64,000 nt of DNA, from assembly GCA_964384625.1 (NCBI GenBank), contig CAYLNH010000003.1:37898-101897 (forward strand), read 5' to 3'. The DNA is from CAYLNH01 sp964384625. Its GTDB lineage: Bacteria; Verrucomicrobiota; Lentisphaeria; JABSQK01. Positions 26,612 to 35,243 of the stretch are shown here, piece after piece. Made by a program: the position numbers and the translations under genes. A model generated the notes under the pieces. That model did no database searches and was not told where the DNA came from. It was given only the letters and a program-made list of their open reading frames with translations. Within the stretch, counting starts at the first letter, position 1. Every line of letters begins with the position of its first letter.

Positions 26612-28465
26612 ATGCAGATCACGCAGGGACTGTTCGACCATATGGTCGTGCAGCGAAATAAGCAAAACAAGAGTGATGCCGATTTCAGCGGGTCGTGCAG
26701 CGGCCCGGGGACCGTGCTGGCCTGTGTCCGCAAAAACGGCAAAGCCCTCAAAGGGTTCAGCACGAAACGCGTCGGCTCAGCTACCAAGAGATCTTTTACG
26801 GGCACTCTCAAGGGCGTACCCGCAGGAGGTCCTTACACGGTCGAACTGATTGTGGCCGACAAGCAGAACAACGTGCTCGACTCCTGCAAAATCAAGGACC
26901 TCCTGGTCGGTGATGTCTGGATTGTCGCCGGGCAGTCCAACATGCAGGGCTGCGGTCTGCAGAGCCAACGGGCGAAGTCGAAGAAGTTGGTTCGCGGCTT
27001 CTACCTGGACGATCGTTGGGGCGTCGCGCGCGATCCCCTGCACAATATGCATGCAGCGATAGATGCGGTGCACCAGGAATTGTGTGGTGGTGTGCTGCCG
27101 CCGAAGAACGAGTACACCGGTACGGGGCCGGCAGTTGCTTTCGGCAAATCGATGCTGGAGCGCACCGGCGTGCCGCAGGGACTGCTGGCCTGCGCCCACG
27201 GCGGGACCTCCATGGCGCAGTGGAATCCGTCACTGAAAAAGCTTGGGGGCGACAGTCTCTACGGTGCCGCGTGCCGACGACTCAAGAAGAACGGCGGCAA
27301 GGTTGCCGGCATCATCTGGTACCAGGGCGAGAGCGATGCCAACGACGATGCCGCCCCGAACTATACGAAGGCCATGAAGAAGTTGGTCTCCGCCTTCCGT
27401 CGCGATTGTAAGAACAAGTCGCTGCCGATCGCTATCGTCCAAATCTCCCGCGTTGTCGGCTGGCCTGAAGAAACCGCGAAACCATGGAACAGCGTCCAGG
27501 ACCAGGAACGCCTCCTGCAGGGCGCGATCAAGCATCTTGCCGCCGTGCCCGCAATCGACTTGCCGTTGACCGATGCAATTCACATTGAAGGCGTTGGCCA
27601 GAACCGGCTGGGCTTGCGACTGGCACAGGCAATGGCAGTTCTGCGGGGAGACAAGAAGGCCGGCAAGATGCCGATCGAACTCGGCAAGATTGAACTCGAT
27701 CAGGAGGGACGCGGCATGGGTCGCGTGACGGTGCACTTCGACAACGTTATGGGCAAACTCGAAGCCGGCAGCCGCCCCGTGGGCTTCTCATTCGGCAGCG
27801 AGATGTGCCGCGTCGTTGATACGCGTTTGGAGAAGAACAAAGCGATCGTGCTGGCGAACGTGTCAAAGACGATCGTTGAAGAGCAGGTCCTCTTCTATGG
27901 CTTCGGCACGGATCCGGTATGCAATATCACCGACAGTGCGGATCGTTCATTGCCGGTATTCCAGGCCCGGCTGGGGAATGCCCGGGCGAAGACGGGCTTC
28001 TGCCGGTCGTACGATCTCGCGCTCCTGAAGAGTCCGTTCGTTGAACTTGTCAGACGCGCGCCGAACGGATTGGCTTGGCACCATGTGGCGTTGACCACTG
28101 ATTTCGCGGACGTCAGAGAGGAGTTTGATGCCTGGCCGCAGGACGATATCTGCATGGTCTTCAGGACCCGCTTCCAGTGCAACGAGAAAATGCGGCTGGC
28201 CGTGCTGCTCGGCTATGACGGCCCGATCGCGGTGTGGATCGACGGCAAGCGGAAGATGCATGACGCAACCGGCACAAACCCGGCAACGCCCGATACCGAA
28301 CTGGTAAAGTTGACGGCGACCAGGGGCAAACACGAAATCATCATTGCCCTGGGGAGCCAGAAGGGCAAAGCCTGGGGCATCTTTCTGCGTTTGGCCCGAA
28401 CCGACATCACGCCGAAACGCGCCGCCACCGACCACCCGAATTGGGAGATGCCCATCTGGGGATGA
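26612..28465 (+). CDS. SASA-type carbohydrate esterase (sialate O-acetylesterase family)
   Basis: 617 aa from ATG 26612 with AAAGGA about 8 bases upstream; the frame extends to 26546, but through the repeat. SGNH-like SASA domain: nucleophile Ser block AGQSNMQG, GTGPAVAFGKSM, HGGTSMAQWN, IIWYQGESDAND, and a His block DAIHIEGVGQNRLG. The C-terminal third is a beta-rich accessory domain. Family members remove O-acetyl groups from sialic acids or plant/algal glycans. There is no signal peptide. It follows the sulfatases and precedes BNR proteins, which fits stepwise removal of sulfate and acetyl groups from an imported glycan. Confidence 0.85.
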   Translation: MQITQGLFDHMVVQRNKQNKSDADFSGSCSGPGTVLACVRKNGKALKGFSTKRVGSATKRSFTGTLKGVPAGGPYTVELIVADKQNNVLDSCKIKDLLVGDVWIVAGQSNMQGCGLQSQRAKSKKLVRGFYLDDRWGVARDPLHNMHAAIDAVHQELCGGVLPPKNEYTGTGPAVAFGKSMLERTGVPQGLLACAHGGTSMAQWNPSLKKLGGDSLYGAACRRLKKNGGKVAGIIWYQGESDANDDAAPNYTKAMKKLVSAFRRDCKNKSLPIAIVQISRVVGWPEETAKPWNSVQDQERLLQGAIKHLAAVPAIDLPLTDAIHIEGVGQNRLGLRLAQAMAVLRGDKKAGKMPIELGKIELDQEGRGMGRVTVHFDNVMGKLEAGSRPVGFSFGSEMCRVVDTRLEKNKAIVLANVSKTIVEEQVLFYGFGTDPVCNITDSADRSLPVFQARLGNARAKTGFCRSYDLALLKSPFVELVRRAPNGLAWHHVALTTDFADVREEFDAWPQDDICMVFRTRFQCNEKMRLAVLLGYDGPIAVWIDGKRKMHDATGTNPATPDTELVKLTATRGKHEIIIALGSQKGKAWGIFLRLARTDITPKRAATDHPNWEMPIWG

Positions 28466-28527
28466 ATTCGACAGCAACCTATGTTCGGCAAATGAATGCC
28501 GCAATTCGACACAGTACAAGAGCATGC

Positions 28528-28600
28528 TTCCGGATTGCCGGTCCGTGTAGGAGCATCGGCTTCAGCCGGAAGTTCCGAGGAGGCTTCAGCCGACGCCAGC
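28528..28600. repeat. Intergenic repeat fragments
   Basis: Contains the 14-mer of the hairpin family in inverted orientation (TTCCGGATTGCCGG, 28528-28541) and two palindromic cores (CGGCTTCAGCCG at about 28558-28569 and a near copy at about 28583-28594). The whole gap 28466-28809 has no gene; 28601-28740 includes another GCC-rich inverted stretch. Confidence 0.55.
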
Positions 28601-28755
28601 AGACGCAAAAGATCTGGAAAATGCCTTGGCCTTCACGCTCAGTTCGGCGGCTAAAGCACGCCTCCGGCTTTCGCCTGAAGGCGGGACTCAAACAAAGAAA
28701 GAATCGATCCCGCTAGAGCCAATATACGGCCAAAGGGATTGCTAAGGAGGACTCA

Positions 28756-28783
28756 CGACCAGCGACCAGCGACCAGCGAAGCT
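28756..28783. repeat. 7-bp tandem repeat
   Basis: CGACCAG three times exactly, then CGAAGCT, directly upstream (27 bp) of the next start codon. Same 7-nt period as the blocks at 3931, 3974, 12177 and 37793, with a different unit. Confidence 0.8.
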
Positions 28784-28809
28784 TGCACTTTACACGATGA
28801 GATAGAGCA

Positions 28810-30171
28810 ATGAGTACGCAACCCACAGCAATCGAAGCGCAGATTACGACGAATCAGAGCTGCATCCAACCCCTGGCCCCGAAGCCCATGACGCTCTACG
28901 AGTCACCGGATCCGAAAACCGTCTACTCGTACAGCCCGGGCATAGCACTGTTCAATAACGAACGCATCGTCGCGACCGGCGGCCCCAGGATGGTCGCGAG
29001 CATTGATCTCGGCGGACCGGGAGTGGCTGACCTCGACGGCGCCAAGTGGCATCGCGGCGAAGGCGGACGCGCCTGGCAGGGTCGGGTCTACACGTCGGAC
29101 GACCACGGCAAGACGTGGGACTTCCGCACGTACTTCCCGTTCATGCATGCGCGGCCGTTTGTTGCCGGCGACTCGATCTACGTCCTCGGACACGCCGGCG
29201 ATCTGATGATTATGCGTTCCGCTGATGGCGGCGCGACCTGGAGTGAGCCGGCGAGATTGACCGAGGGCGAGAACTGGCATCAGGCGCCGGCGAACGTCTG
29301 GTATGCCAACGGCTGCGTGTATCTCGTCATGGAGATTCGCAGCGGCAAGGGCATCAAAACCTGGAGCATCGGCGAGAACGCGCCCGTCTTGATGCGCGGC
29401 AGGATCGGCGATGACCTGACCAAGGTTGAGAACTGGACCTTCGCGTCGCGGTTGCACTTCCACGACATCATCGACAACACGGAAGACTGTCCGCAATTGG
29501 ATTGGCACGGGATTCCGTTCTACGATTGTCCGTATCCGCGCGGCTCCAATGCGGATGGCGTCCAGGGTCGCAACTGCGCCCCCATCGGCTGGCTCGAAAC
29601 CAACGTTGTCCAGTTTCTCGACCCGGACCATCGCTGGTGCGATCCCGAGGGCAAGACATTCCATCTGTGGGCTCGCGCCCACACTGGCGGCACCGGCTAC
29701 GCCGCAATCGCCAAGGTCGTTGAAGATGCTCCCGGCGAGGGTGCCATGACGACGATGGTGGAAACCGTGCCGTCCGGCAAGAACATCCTGTATGTCCCGT
29801 GTCCCGGCGGTCAGATGAAATTCCATGTGCTCTACGACGATGCCATGGGTTTGTACTGGCTGCTGTCGACCCAGGCGACGCGGAGCATGACCCGCGCCGA
29901 TCGTCTGCCGGACGGGCATTACAACCTGCCGAACAACGAGCGGCGCCGGCTGCAGCTGCATTTCTCCAGCAATATGGTGGATTGGTGTTTTGCCGGCATT
30001 GTGGACATCGGCCCGGTCGAACACGCCAGCCGGCACTATGCCAGCATGATCTTCGACGGCGACGACCTGCACGTGCTCAGCCGTTCGGGTGACGAACGCG
30101 CCTGTACCGCGCATGACGGCAACATCATCACGTTCCACACCGTGAAGAACTTCCGCGGCCTGGTGTACTGA
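28810..30171 (+). CDS. BNR/sialidase-fold protein, cytoplasmic
   Basis: 453 aa, six-bladed-propeller type. Asp-box motifs are visible (TSDDHGKTWDF near residue 97 and RSADGGATWSEP near residue 137), and the C terminus reads HFSSNMVDWCFAG to HTVKNFRGL. No signal peptide. The C-terminal half is clearly related to the protein at 35228-36811, so the two are paralogues. Proteins of this shape are often labelled exo-alpha-sialidase, but many act on other acidic sugars, and the catalytic Arg triad cannot be confirmed by eye. It sits between the esterase and the UroD-like gene. Confidence 0.75.
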   Translation: MSTQPTAIEAQITTNQSCIQPLAPKPMTLYESPDPKTVYSYSPGIALFNNERIVATGGPRMVASIDLGGPGVADLDGAKWHRGEGGRAWQGRVYTSDDHGKTWDFRTYFPFMHARPFVAGDSIYVLGHAGDLMIMRSADGGATWSEPARLTEGENWHQAPANVWYANGCVYLVMEIRSGKGIKTWSIGENAPVLMRGRIGDDLTKVENWTFASRLHFHDIIDNTEDCPQLDWHGIPFYDCPYPRGSNADGVQGRNCAPIGWLETNVVQFLDPDHRWCDPEGKTFHLWARAHTGGTGYAAIAKVVEDAPGEGAMTTMVETVPSGKNILYVPCPGGQMKFHVLYDDAMGLYWLLSTQATRSMTRADRLPDGHYNLPNNERRRLQLHFSSNMVDWCFAGIVDIGPVEHASRHYASMIFDGDDLHVLSRSGDERACTAHDGNIITFHTVKNFRGLVY

Positions 30172-30179
30172 TCCGAACT

Positions 30180-30245
30180 GTACCATGAGCATCTTGCTCA
30201 TGGCCGAAATCCGGAAGGAGACACAAGCAGGGATGCTTGTGATAC
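30180..30245. repeat. Paired hairpin repeats upstream of the UroD-like gene
   Basis: First half 30180-30203 contains a perfect 9-bp stem (CCATGAGCA, loop TCT, TGCTCATGG). Second half 30222-30245 contains CACAAGCAGGGATGCTTGTG followed by ATAC, which runs straight into the next ATG. Same family as 26478-26560. Confidence 0.8.
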
Positions 30246-31322
30246 ATGCCGGAGAACATGCGAAAGATCCAGAGTATGCAGCTTGTCTCTTACATCGCAC
30301 CGGGAGCTCCCGCCGCACGGCGGCCGGCAACTGGTGATGAACCCTTTCTCCGGCCGGAGATCGGGTTCACACCGAATTGGTATCGGCAGCACCTGGACAT
30401 TGACTTTGGTGAACGCTACCACCGTGATATCGATTATCGTAAGGAGGTCCTTCAGCAAATGAAGGACCTCCTTCACGATCGTTTCGGCTGGTTCGACCCA
30501 ATGCCGCAGGACCTGCTGACCGGGACGTTTGGCGCCTGCACAGTCGGCGCGATCTATGGACTGCCGCTGGTCTATGCCGAGGACAACTGGCCGAACTGCG
30601 AACACCAGTACCTGACGGCGGCCGAAACGGAGAAGCTGCAGCCTCCAGACTTGTCGGCGAGTCCGTTTTTTCAGAGACTGCTCAACCAAGTGGAATCGAT
30701 TGCTTCAGTGGTTGGTTCAGCGGCAGGCTACATCAACTGGCAGGGCATGGTGAACAATGCCCAGCGCTTGCGCGGCCCCGATCTGTTCCTGGATCTGGTT
30801 GATGCGCCGGATCGCTGTCGGCATTTGTTTGACTGCATCTGTACCACGATGACGGACGCTGCTGAGCAACTGTTCGCGCTGCAGGCCAAGTATGCTTTCG
30901 CGACGGAGTTCTTTACGGTCAGCAACTGCTCGGTCAACATGTTGTCGCCGGCACAGTATGAAGAACTCCTATTGCCGTTCGACGTCCGACTGGTCGAGCA
31001 TTTCGGCTGTCTGGGCATCCACAATTGCGCCTGGACTGCTGACCCATACCTGGAGCTCTATGCTCGCGTGCCGAACGTCGGCTATATCGATATGGGGTTG
31101 GAGTCTGATCTCTCGCGGGCCAGGGAACTGTTTCCGAACGCGCGACGGGCATTGATGTACACGCCGATGGATCTGGCCAACAAAAAGCTGGACACGATCA
31201 AGAGGGAGTTCGAGCGTATTGCTGGCGAATACGGTCCGTGTGATTTGGTGTTGGCCGACATTGAAGCGGGTACACCGGCTGAACGCGTTAAGGAGGTGCT
31301 GAAACTTTGTGAACAGTATTGA
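30246..31322 (+). CDS. Uroporphyrinogen-decarboxylase-like protein
   Basis: 358 aa. URO-D superfamily barrel: WFDPMPQDLLTGTFG, FFTVSNCSVNMLSPAQYEELLLPFD, HNCAWTADPYLELYA, YIDMGLESDLSRARELFPN, MYTPMDL and a C-terminal IEAGTPAERVKEVLKLCEQY. True HemE is usually recognisable by an N-terminal Arg-rich motif that is not present, so a methyltransferase-like role (as in MtaA/corrinoid-linked URO-D proteins common in Lentisphaerae) is more likely. No corrinoid protein is nearby. ATG 30246 emerges from the hairpin repeat; ATG 30258 is an alternative. A perfect 14-bp inverted repeat lies inside the coding region. Confidence 0.72.
   Translation: MPENMRKIQSMQLVSYIAPGAPAARRPATGDEPFLRPEIGFTPNWYRQHLDIDFGERYHRDIDYRKEVLQQMKDLLHDRFGWFDPMPQDLLTGTFGACTVGAIYGLPLVYAEDNWPNCEHQYLTAAETEKLQPPDLSASPFFQRLLNQVESIASVVGSAAGYINWQGMVNNAQRLRGPDLFLDLVDAPDRCRHLFDCICTTMTDAAEQLFALQAKYAFATEFFTVSNCSVNMLSPAQYEELLLPFDVRLVEHFGCLGIHNCAWTADPYLELYARVPNVGYIDMGLESDLSRARELFPNARRALMYTPMDLANKKLDTIKREFERIAGEYGPCDLVLADIEAGTPAERVKEVLKLCEQY
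30441..30473. repeat. Perfect 14-bp inverted repeat inside a coding sequence
   Basis: AAGGAGGTCCTTCA (30441-30454), loop GCAAA, then its exact reverse complement (30460-30473). It contains two of the seven perfect copies of the window-wide 12-mer AAGGAGGTCCTT. The encoded residues are KEVLQQMKDLL. Confidence 0.9.
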
Positions 31323-31337
31323 GCGTCCGTTCCGGAT

Positions 31338-31474
31338 GTATCACGAGCATCGCCGTTCATGTCCCAATCGAAGAAGGCACAAGCAGGGATGCTTGTGAGA
31401 CAGAAGAGCGGAAGCACAAGCAGGGATGCTTGTGATACAGAAGAGAAGCACAAGCACGGATGCTTGTGATACAG
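31338..31474. repeat. Cluster of four hairpin repeats
   Basis: An inverted copy at 31338-31361 is followed by three direct copies at 31378-31403, 31415-31440 and 31449-31474 (spacing 37 and 34 bp), each with the 20-mer core CACAAGCAGGGATGCTTGTG (one copy has a CGGA loop). The last copy lies 22 bp before the next start codon. Same family as at 26478 and 30180. Confidence 0.88.
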
Positions 31475-31496
31475 AAGAAAAGCTGAGAGAAGCATT

Positions 31497-32615
31497 ATGA
31501 TTAGCAATGACTTTACCAGCGGCATGGAATTGCCGAAACTGAATGTCGAACGCCAATGGCTGTACCAGCCGACCGCCGAATGGACCTACTCGCATCACGC
31601 GAGCGTGACCTTCTACAAAGGGAAATTCTACGCCATCTGGTCCAACGGCCGCATCAACGAAGACGACACCGGGCAGCGGGTACTGATGGCGACGGCGGAG
31701 GATTTCAGCAACTGGTCGGAGCCTTCGCCGTTGGTTGATTCACTGCCCGGCAAACACTCCGAACTGGTGCTGACCGCCGCCGGCTTCCATGAACACGAAG
31801 GTACGCTGGTCGCCTACTACGGGCAGTACGAGTACAAGGAAACGGCATTGGTTGACGGAGCACGCCGTACTGACGGTGGTGATCGCGGGCATCAGGACAC
31901 CTGCTTGAAGGCGTTGACGACAACGGACGGCCAGACCTGGAGTGAACACCTGGACATGGGTGTGCCGATCGTCCCGAATCACGGGCCGCAGGCCACGGCG
32001 TCGGGACGTTTGATTATCTCCGGCAATTTCTCGCATCCCTACACGGACGATCCGGCCGGGCTTTCCGGCTGGACCCGGACGACGATCTGGCCGGCTGCGG
32101 CTTGTGAAGGCATTGCCGACGATTCCGAGGGCTTCTGGATTGTCCGTGAGCGCGTCGGCGACGTCCCGGGTCTGTGCGAGGGTTCCTGGTACCAGACCGA
32201 CGACGGCGTCATCCACATGCTCCAGCGTAGTGGTACTGAAAAGCTGTGGTTGACCGAGAGCACTGACGACGGCGTTACCTGGTCATTCCCGGTGAAAAGC
32301 GACTTTTCGGACAACGTCACCAAGTTCCATTTTGGCCGTTTGCCCGATGGCCGGTTCTACTATGTCGGCTGCCCGGATTCGGACCGCAGCTTCTCCCGAT
32401 CGCGTCTCGTGTTGTCGCTCTCTGAGGACGGCCAGACCTTCGGTGACCATCATTTGATCGCGGCGGACTTTTACGAGATGCAGCAGGAAGGCCTGCACAA
32501 AGGCGGACAGTTCGGTTACCCGCACACGATGCTGCACGACGGTTGTCTTTATGTTATCGTGTCACGCCGCAAAGAGGCGGTGGAGGTCATCCGGTTCTGT
32601 CTCGACCAACTGTGA
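31497..32615 (+). CDS. BNR/sialidase-fold protein, cytoplasmic
   Basis: 372 aa without signal peptide. Blade motifs include HHASVTFYKGKFYAIWSNG, GQRVLMATAEDFSNWSEPSP, STDDGVTWSFPV (Asp box) and RSRLVLSLSEDGQTF. The N-terminal half matches the protein at 37845-39017 (HHA-x-x-T-x4-GKFY-x-x-WS, GQRVL-x-AT), so these two are paralogues, distinct from the other pair at 28810 and 35228. Probable sugar-processing or sugar-binding propeller; substrate unknown. Confidence 0.72.
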   Translation: MISNDFTSGMELPKLNVERQWLYQPTAEWTYSHHASVTFYKGKFYAIWSNGRINEDDTGQRVLMATAEDFSNWSEPSPLVDSLPGKHSELVLTAAGFHEHEGTLVAYYGQYEYKETALVDGARRTDGGDRGHQDTCLKALTTTDGQTWSEHLDMGVPIVPNHGPQATASGRLIISGNFSHPYTDDPAGLSGWTRTTIWPAAACEGIADDSEGFWIVRERVGDVPGLCEGSWYQTDDGVIHMLQRSGTEKLWLTESTDDGVTWSFPVKSDFSDNVTKFHFGRLPDGRFYYVGCPDSDRSFSRSRLVLSLSEDGQTFGDHHLIAADFYEMQQEGLHKGGQFGYPHTMLHDGCLYVIVSRRKEAVEVIRFCLDQL

Positions 32616-32684
32616 AGAATCCGCGCCGCAGGCGCACACGGAGCGCGGAGTTGCACTCCGCTCCCCTCCGAGAACAGCAGAAGG

Positions 32685-32710
32685 CATGGGCAGGGATGCT
32701 CATGATACAG
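32685..32710. repeat. Single hairpin repeat upstream of the FAD oxidoreductase
   Basis: CATGGGCA, loop GGGA, TGCTCATG, then ATACAG, ending 12 bp before the start codon. One position pairs G with T (U in RNA), so the stem is kept. A separate small stem (about 32645-32662, GCGGAG/CTCCGC) precedes it. Confidence 0.8.
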
Positions 32711-32722
32711 AGGGAATAAACG

Positions 32723-33997
32723 ATGCAAACGATAACTTGGCAACGAGACATCCCCTTTCGCTACGAGGCGGACGTGGCGGTGATCGGCGGCGGCAGCGCG
32801 GGCGTTTGTGCCGCCTGCGCTGCCGCGCGCGAAGGCGCGTCGGTCATCCTGATCGAACGCTTCGCGGTGACCGGCGGCAACGCGACAGTCGGCGGCGTCG
32901 CCAACTGGAGCGGCGAGACTAAGGGACAGGGCGCGATCTTCGATGAGATCATCGCCACCCAGGAAACCTGGAACGCGATTGCACCGTACCCTGGAGCTTA
33001 CGAACACTACAGCAACATGAACCGCGTGTTCGACCACGAGATACTCGCAGTAATCCTGCAGGAGATGCTGCTGCGCTATGGGGTGAAGCTCCTGCTGCAC
33101 ACGCGCTTCGTTGATGTTCAGATCAAGGGTAACACAATCACCGAAGCGATCGTTTGCGGCCAATCGGGGCCAGAGGCCTTGCGCGCAAGAGTGTTCATCG
33201 ACTGCACCGGCGAGGCACAGGTGGCAAAACAGGCTGGCTTTGAGTGCATGCAGGGACGTCCGGAAGATGGACTGCAACTGCCGCCATCGATGATGTACTT
33301 CCTCCGTGAGTTCAATGAGCCGGTCGAACCGCAACTGCCACAGGGTTGGTTCTCGCCGATCACCGCGAAGGAGGACCTGCCGATGACCAGTCCTTGGCCG
33401 AACGGCCCACATGGAAAGGCGATCAAACTGAAGATCCCCGGCTACAACAACGCTGATACCGAAAGCATGACTGCACTGGAGATCCAGGCGCGCCGGCGGA
33501 TGTGGGAGGTCCTGGACTACTTCCAGCGGGTTGAGCAGAAGCCCTGGCACTTCGATCACGCCTCGCCCATCACCGGCCTGCGCGAAGGCCGACGCATCGC
33601 CGGTGAATACGTCCTGACGCTCGACGACGTGCGTGCCGGGCGCCAGTTCGACGACGCCATCGCCCGCGGCGTCTTCATCCTCGACGGCATGCGTCCGGAC
33701 GACGAGAAGCGGACCTATATCCTTTCCAAGGAGGAGATGAAGGTTCCACCGTACCAGATCCCATTACGCTCACTCGTAGCCAGGGACGGCGACAACCTGC
33801 TGATGGCCGGCCGCTGCTTCTCCGCCGATCAACTGGCGCTGTCATCAGCGCGTGTTATGACCACTTGCGCCATGATGGGCCAGGCCGTGGGCATCACTGC
33901 GGCGATGGCGGCAGGCATGAACGCCAAGGTCCAAAGTATCGGCGGCATGGAAGTACGATCCACCGTGGAGAGCTATGGAGCAAACCTCGATGTCTAG
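32723..33997 (+). CDS. FAD-dependent oxidoreductase (FAD_oxidored family)
   Basis: 424 aa. Dinucleotide-binding motif ADVAVIGGGSAGVCAACAAA at residues about 15-34, acidic ribose ligand in VILIERF, then TGGNATVGG and a conserved VFIDCTGEAQVA region; the C-terminal FAD contact is DNLLMAGRCFSADQLALSSARV. This family (often called FAD-dependent dehydrogenase or hydrogenase-accessory-like) is abundant in PVC glycan loci and probably oxidises or eliminates from a sugar derivative, but substrates are mostly unknown. It overlaps the U32 gene at its 3' end. Confidence 0.82.
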   Translation: MQTITWQRDIPFRYEADVAVIGGGSAGVCAACAAAREGASVILIERFAVTGGNATVGGVANWSGETKGQGAIFDEIIATQETWNAIAPYPGAYEHYSNMNRVFDHEILAVILQEMLLRYGVKLLLHTRFVDVQIKGNTITEAIVCGQSGPEALRARVFIDCTGEAQVAKQAGFECMQGRPEDGLQLPPSMMYFLREFNEPVEPQLPQGWFSPITAKEDLPMTSPWPNGPHGKAIKLKIPGYNNADTESMTALEIQARRRMWEVLDYFQRVEQKPWHFDHASPITGLREGRRIAGEYVLTLDDVRAGRQFDDAIARGVFILDGMRPDDEKRTYILSKEEMKVPPYQIPLRSLVARDGDNLLMAGRCFSADQLALSSARVMTTCAMMGQAVGITAAMAAGMNAKVQSIGGMEVRSTVESYGANLDV

Positions 33998-35243
33998 CAA
34001 TTGCCTACTGCCCGAGCTTGTTCTGCCAGCCGGCAATATGCGCAAGCTGCAAATGGCACTGGCCTACGGCGCCGACGCGGCCTATGTCGGTGCGGCCGGA
34101 TTCTCCATGCGTCCGGACGGCTCGTCTTTCACAATTGCGCAACTGCGCGAAGGCGTGGAACTGGCGCACAACCAGAGCAAGAGGCTGTTTGTCGGCGTCA
34201 ATTGCCTGATGGCGGAAGGCGACCTCGCTCCGCTGTCGAACTGGCTGGAAGCAACGCGGGACATCCCGATGGATGCCCTGATCATCGGTGATCTGGGGGC
34301 CTTGTCGCTGGTGAGAGAACACCGGCCGGATCTGCCGATTCATATTTCAACGCAAATGAGTACGGCCAACTCGCGGGCGGCTGCCTTCCTCGGCGAACTC
34401 GGATCGAGACGGGTTGTGCTGGCGCGCGAGTGCTCGCTGGCGGGGGCCGCCGAGATTGCCGCTCAGAGCGGGGTTGAAGTCGAAGTGTTCGTCCACGGCG
34501 CGATGTGCGTGGCCATCTCGGGGCGCTGTCTGTTGTCGGCGCATCTTTGTGGGCAGAGCGGTTCAAAGGGCGCATGCAAACACAGTTGCCGCTGGGAGTG
34601 GCAGTTGGTCGAACAGAAGCGCCCGGGGGAAGCCTTCCCGATATTCGAAACAGAACGAGGTACGATCTTTCTGGGCTCGACCGATCTCTGTCTGATTGAA
34701 CACATCCCGGAGTTGGTCCAAAGCGGTGTGCAGGCGTTGAAGGTCGAGGGCCGAATGAAGAGCGAACACTATGTCGCCGCGGTCGCCCGCGTGTATCGCA
34801 AGGCATTGGATGCGTACGCCGCAGATCCGGACGGCTACCGGTTCGACGCGGCCTGGTTGACCGAGCTGGAGGCCGTCAGCCACCGGCCCTTCGCCACGGG
34901 GTTCGCGTTCGGCTATCCGGAGGGCCAGCCGGAGAGCATCCAGACACACAACCGGCCGGTGAGTACGCACGACTACCTCGGGTACATCGAACGCGAATCC
35001 GGTGGTGTTCACCGGTTGCTGGTGAAGAACCCCTTTGCCGTCGGCGACATCCTGGAATGGATTGCGCCCAACGACACCGCGGGATCCGTCGCGGTGGAAA
35101 GCATCGTGGACGCCGCCGGCGAAGCGATCGAGCGGTCGCACTGTGGGACCGCGATAGATGTACGCTTTGGCCAAGGTACTCAACTGCAGGAAATGACGAT
35201 CCTGCGCACGCCCAGGGAGGACTCGCAATGCCCCACGGAATGA
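33990..35243 (+). CDS. Peptidase U32 family protein (YegQ/TrhP-like)
   Basis: 417 aa from ATG 33990, preferred because GGAG lies 9 bases upstream; ATG 33975 is in frame. Family motifs: PELVLPAGNMRKLQMAL, GADAAYVGA, VFVHGAMCVAISGRCLLS, the cysteine cluster GACKHSCRWEW, and QALKVEGRMKSEHYVAAVARVYRKALD. U32 proteins are either collagenase-like or take part in tRNA U34 and ubiquinone hydroxylation with an iron-sulfur cluster. Placement inside a glycan locus with an 8-bp overlap to the FAD gene and a 16-bp overlap to a BNR gene is unexpected and suggests tight co-expression. Confidence 0.85.
   Translation: MSSNCLLPELVLPAGNMRKLQMALAYGADAAYVGAAGFSMRPDGSSFTIAQLREGVELAHNQSKRLFVGVNCLMAEGDLAPLSNWLEATRDIPMDALIIGDLGALSLVREHRPDLPIHISTQMSTANSRAAAFLGELGSRRVVLARECSLAGAAEIAAQSGVEVEVFVHGAMCVAISGRCLLSAHLCGQSGSKGACKHSCRWEWQLVEQKRPGEAFPIFETERGTIFLGSTDLCLIEHIPELVQSGVQALKVEGRMKSEHYVAAVARVYRKALDAYAADPDGYRFDAAWLTELEAVSHRPFATGFAFGYPEGQPESIQTHNRPVSTHDYLGYIERESGGVHRLLVKNPFAVGDILEWIAPNDTAGSVAVESIVDAAGEAIERSHCGTAIDVRFGQGTQLQEMTILRTPREDSQCPTE

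Noticed and set aside
30246..31322. Assignment as HemE (haem biosynthesis)
   Set aside because: The usual N-terminal Arg motif of HemE is not visible and the neighbours are glycan genes.
31378..31474. Regularly spaced palindromic repeats that could suggest a CRISPR array
   Set aside because: Only three direct copies with 8-11 bp between them, shared dyad units elsewhere in the window, and no cas genes.
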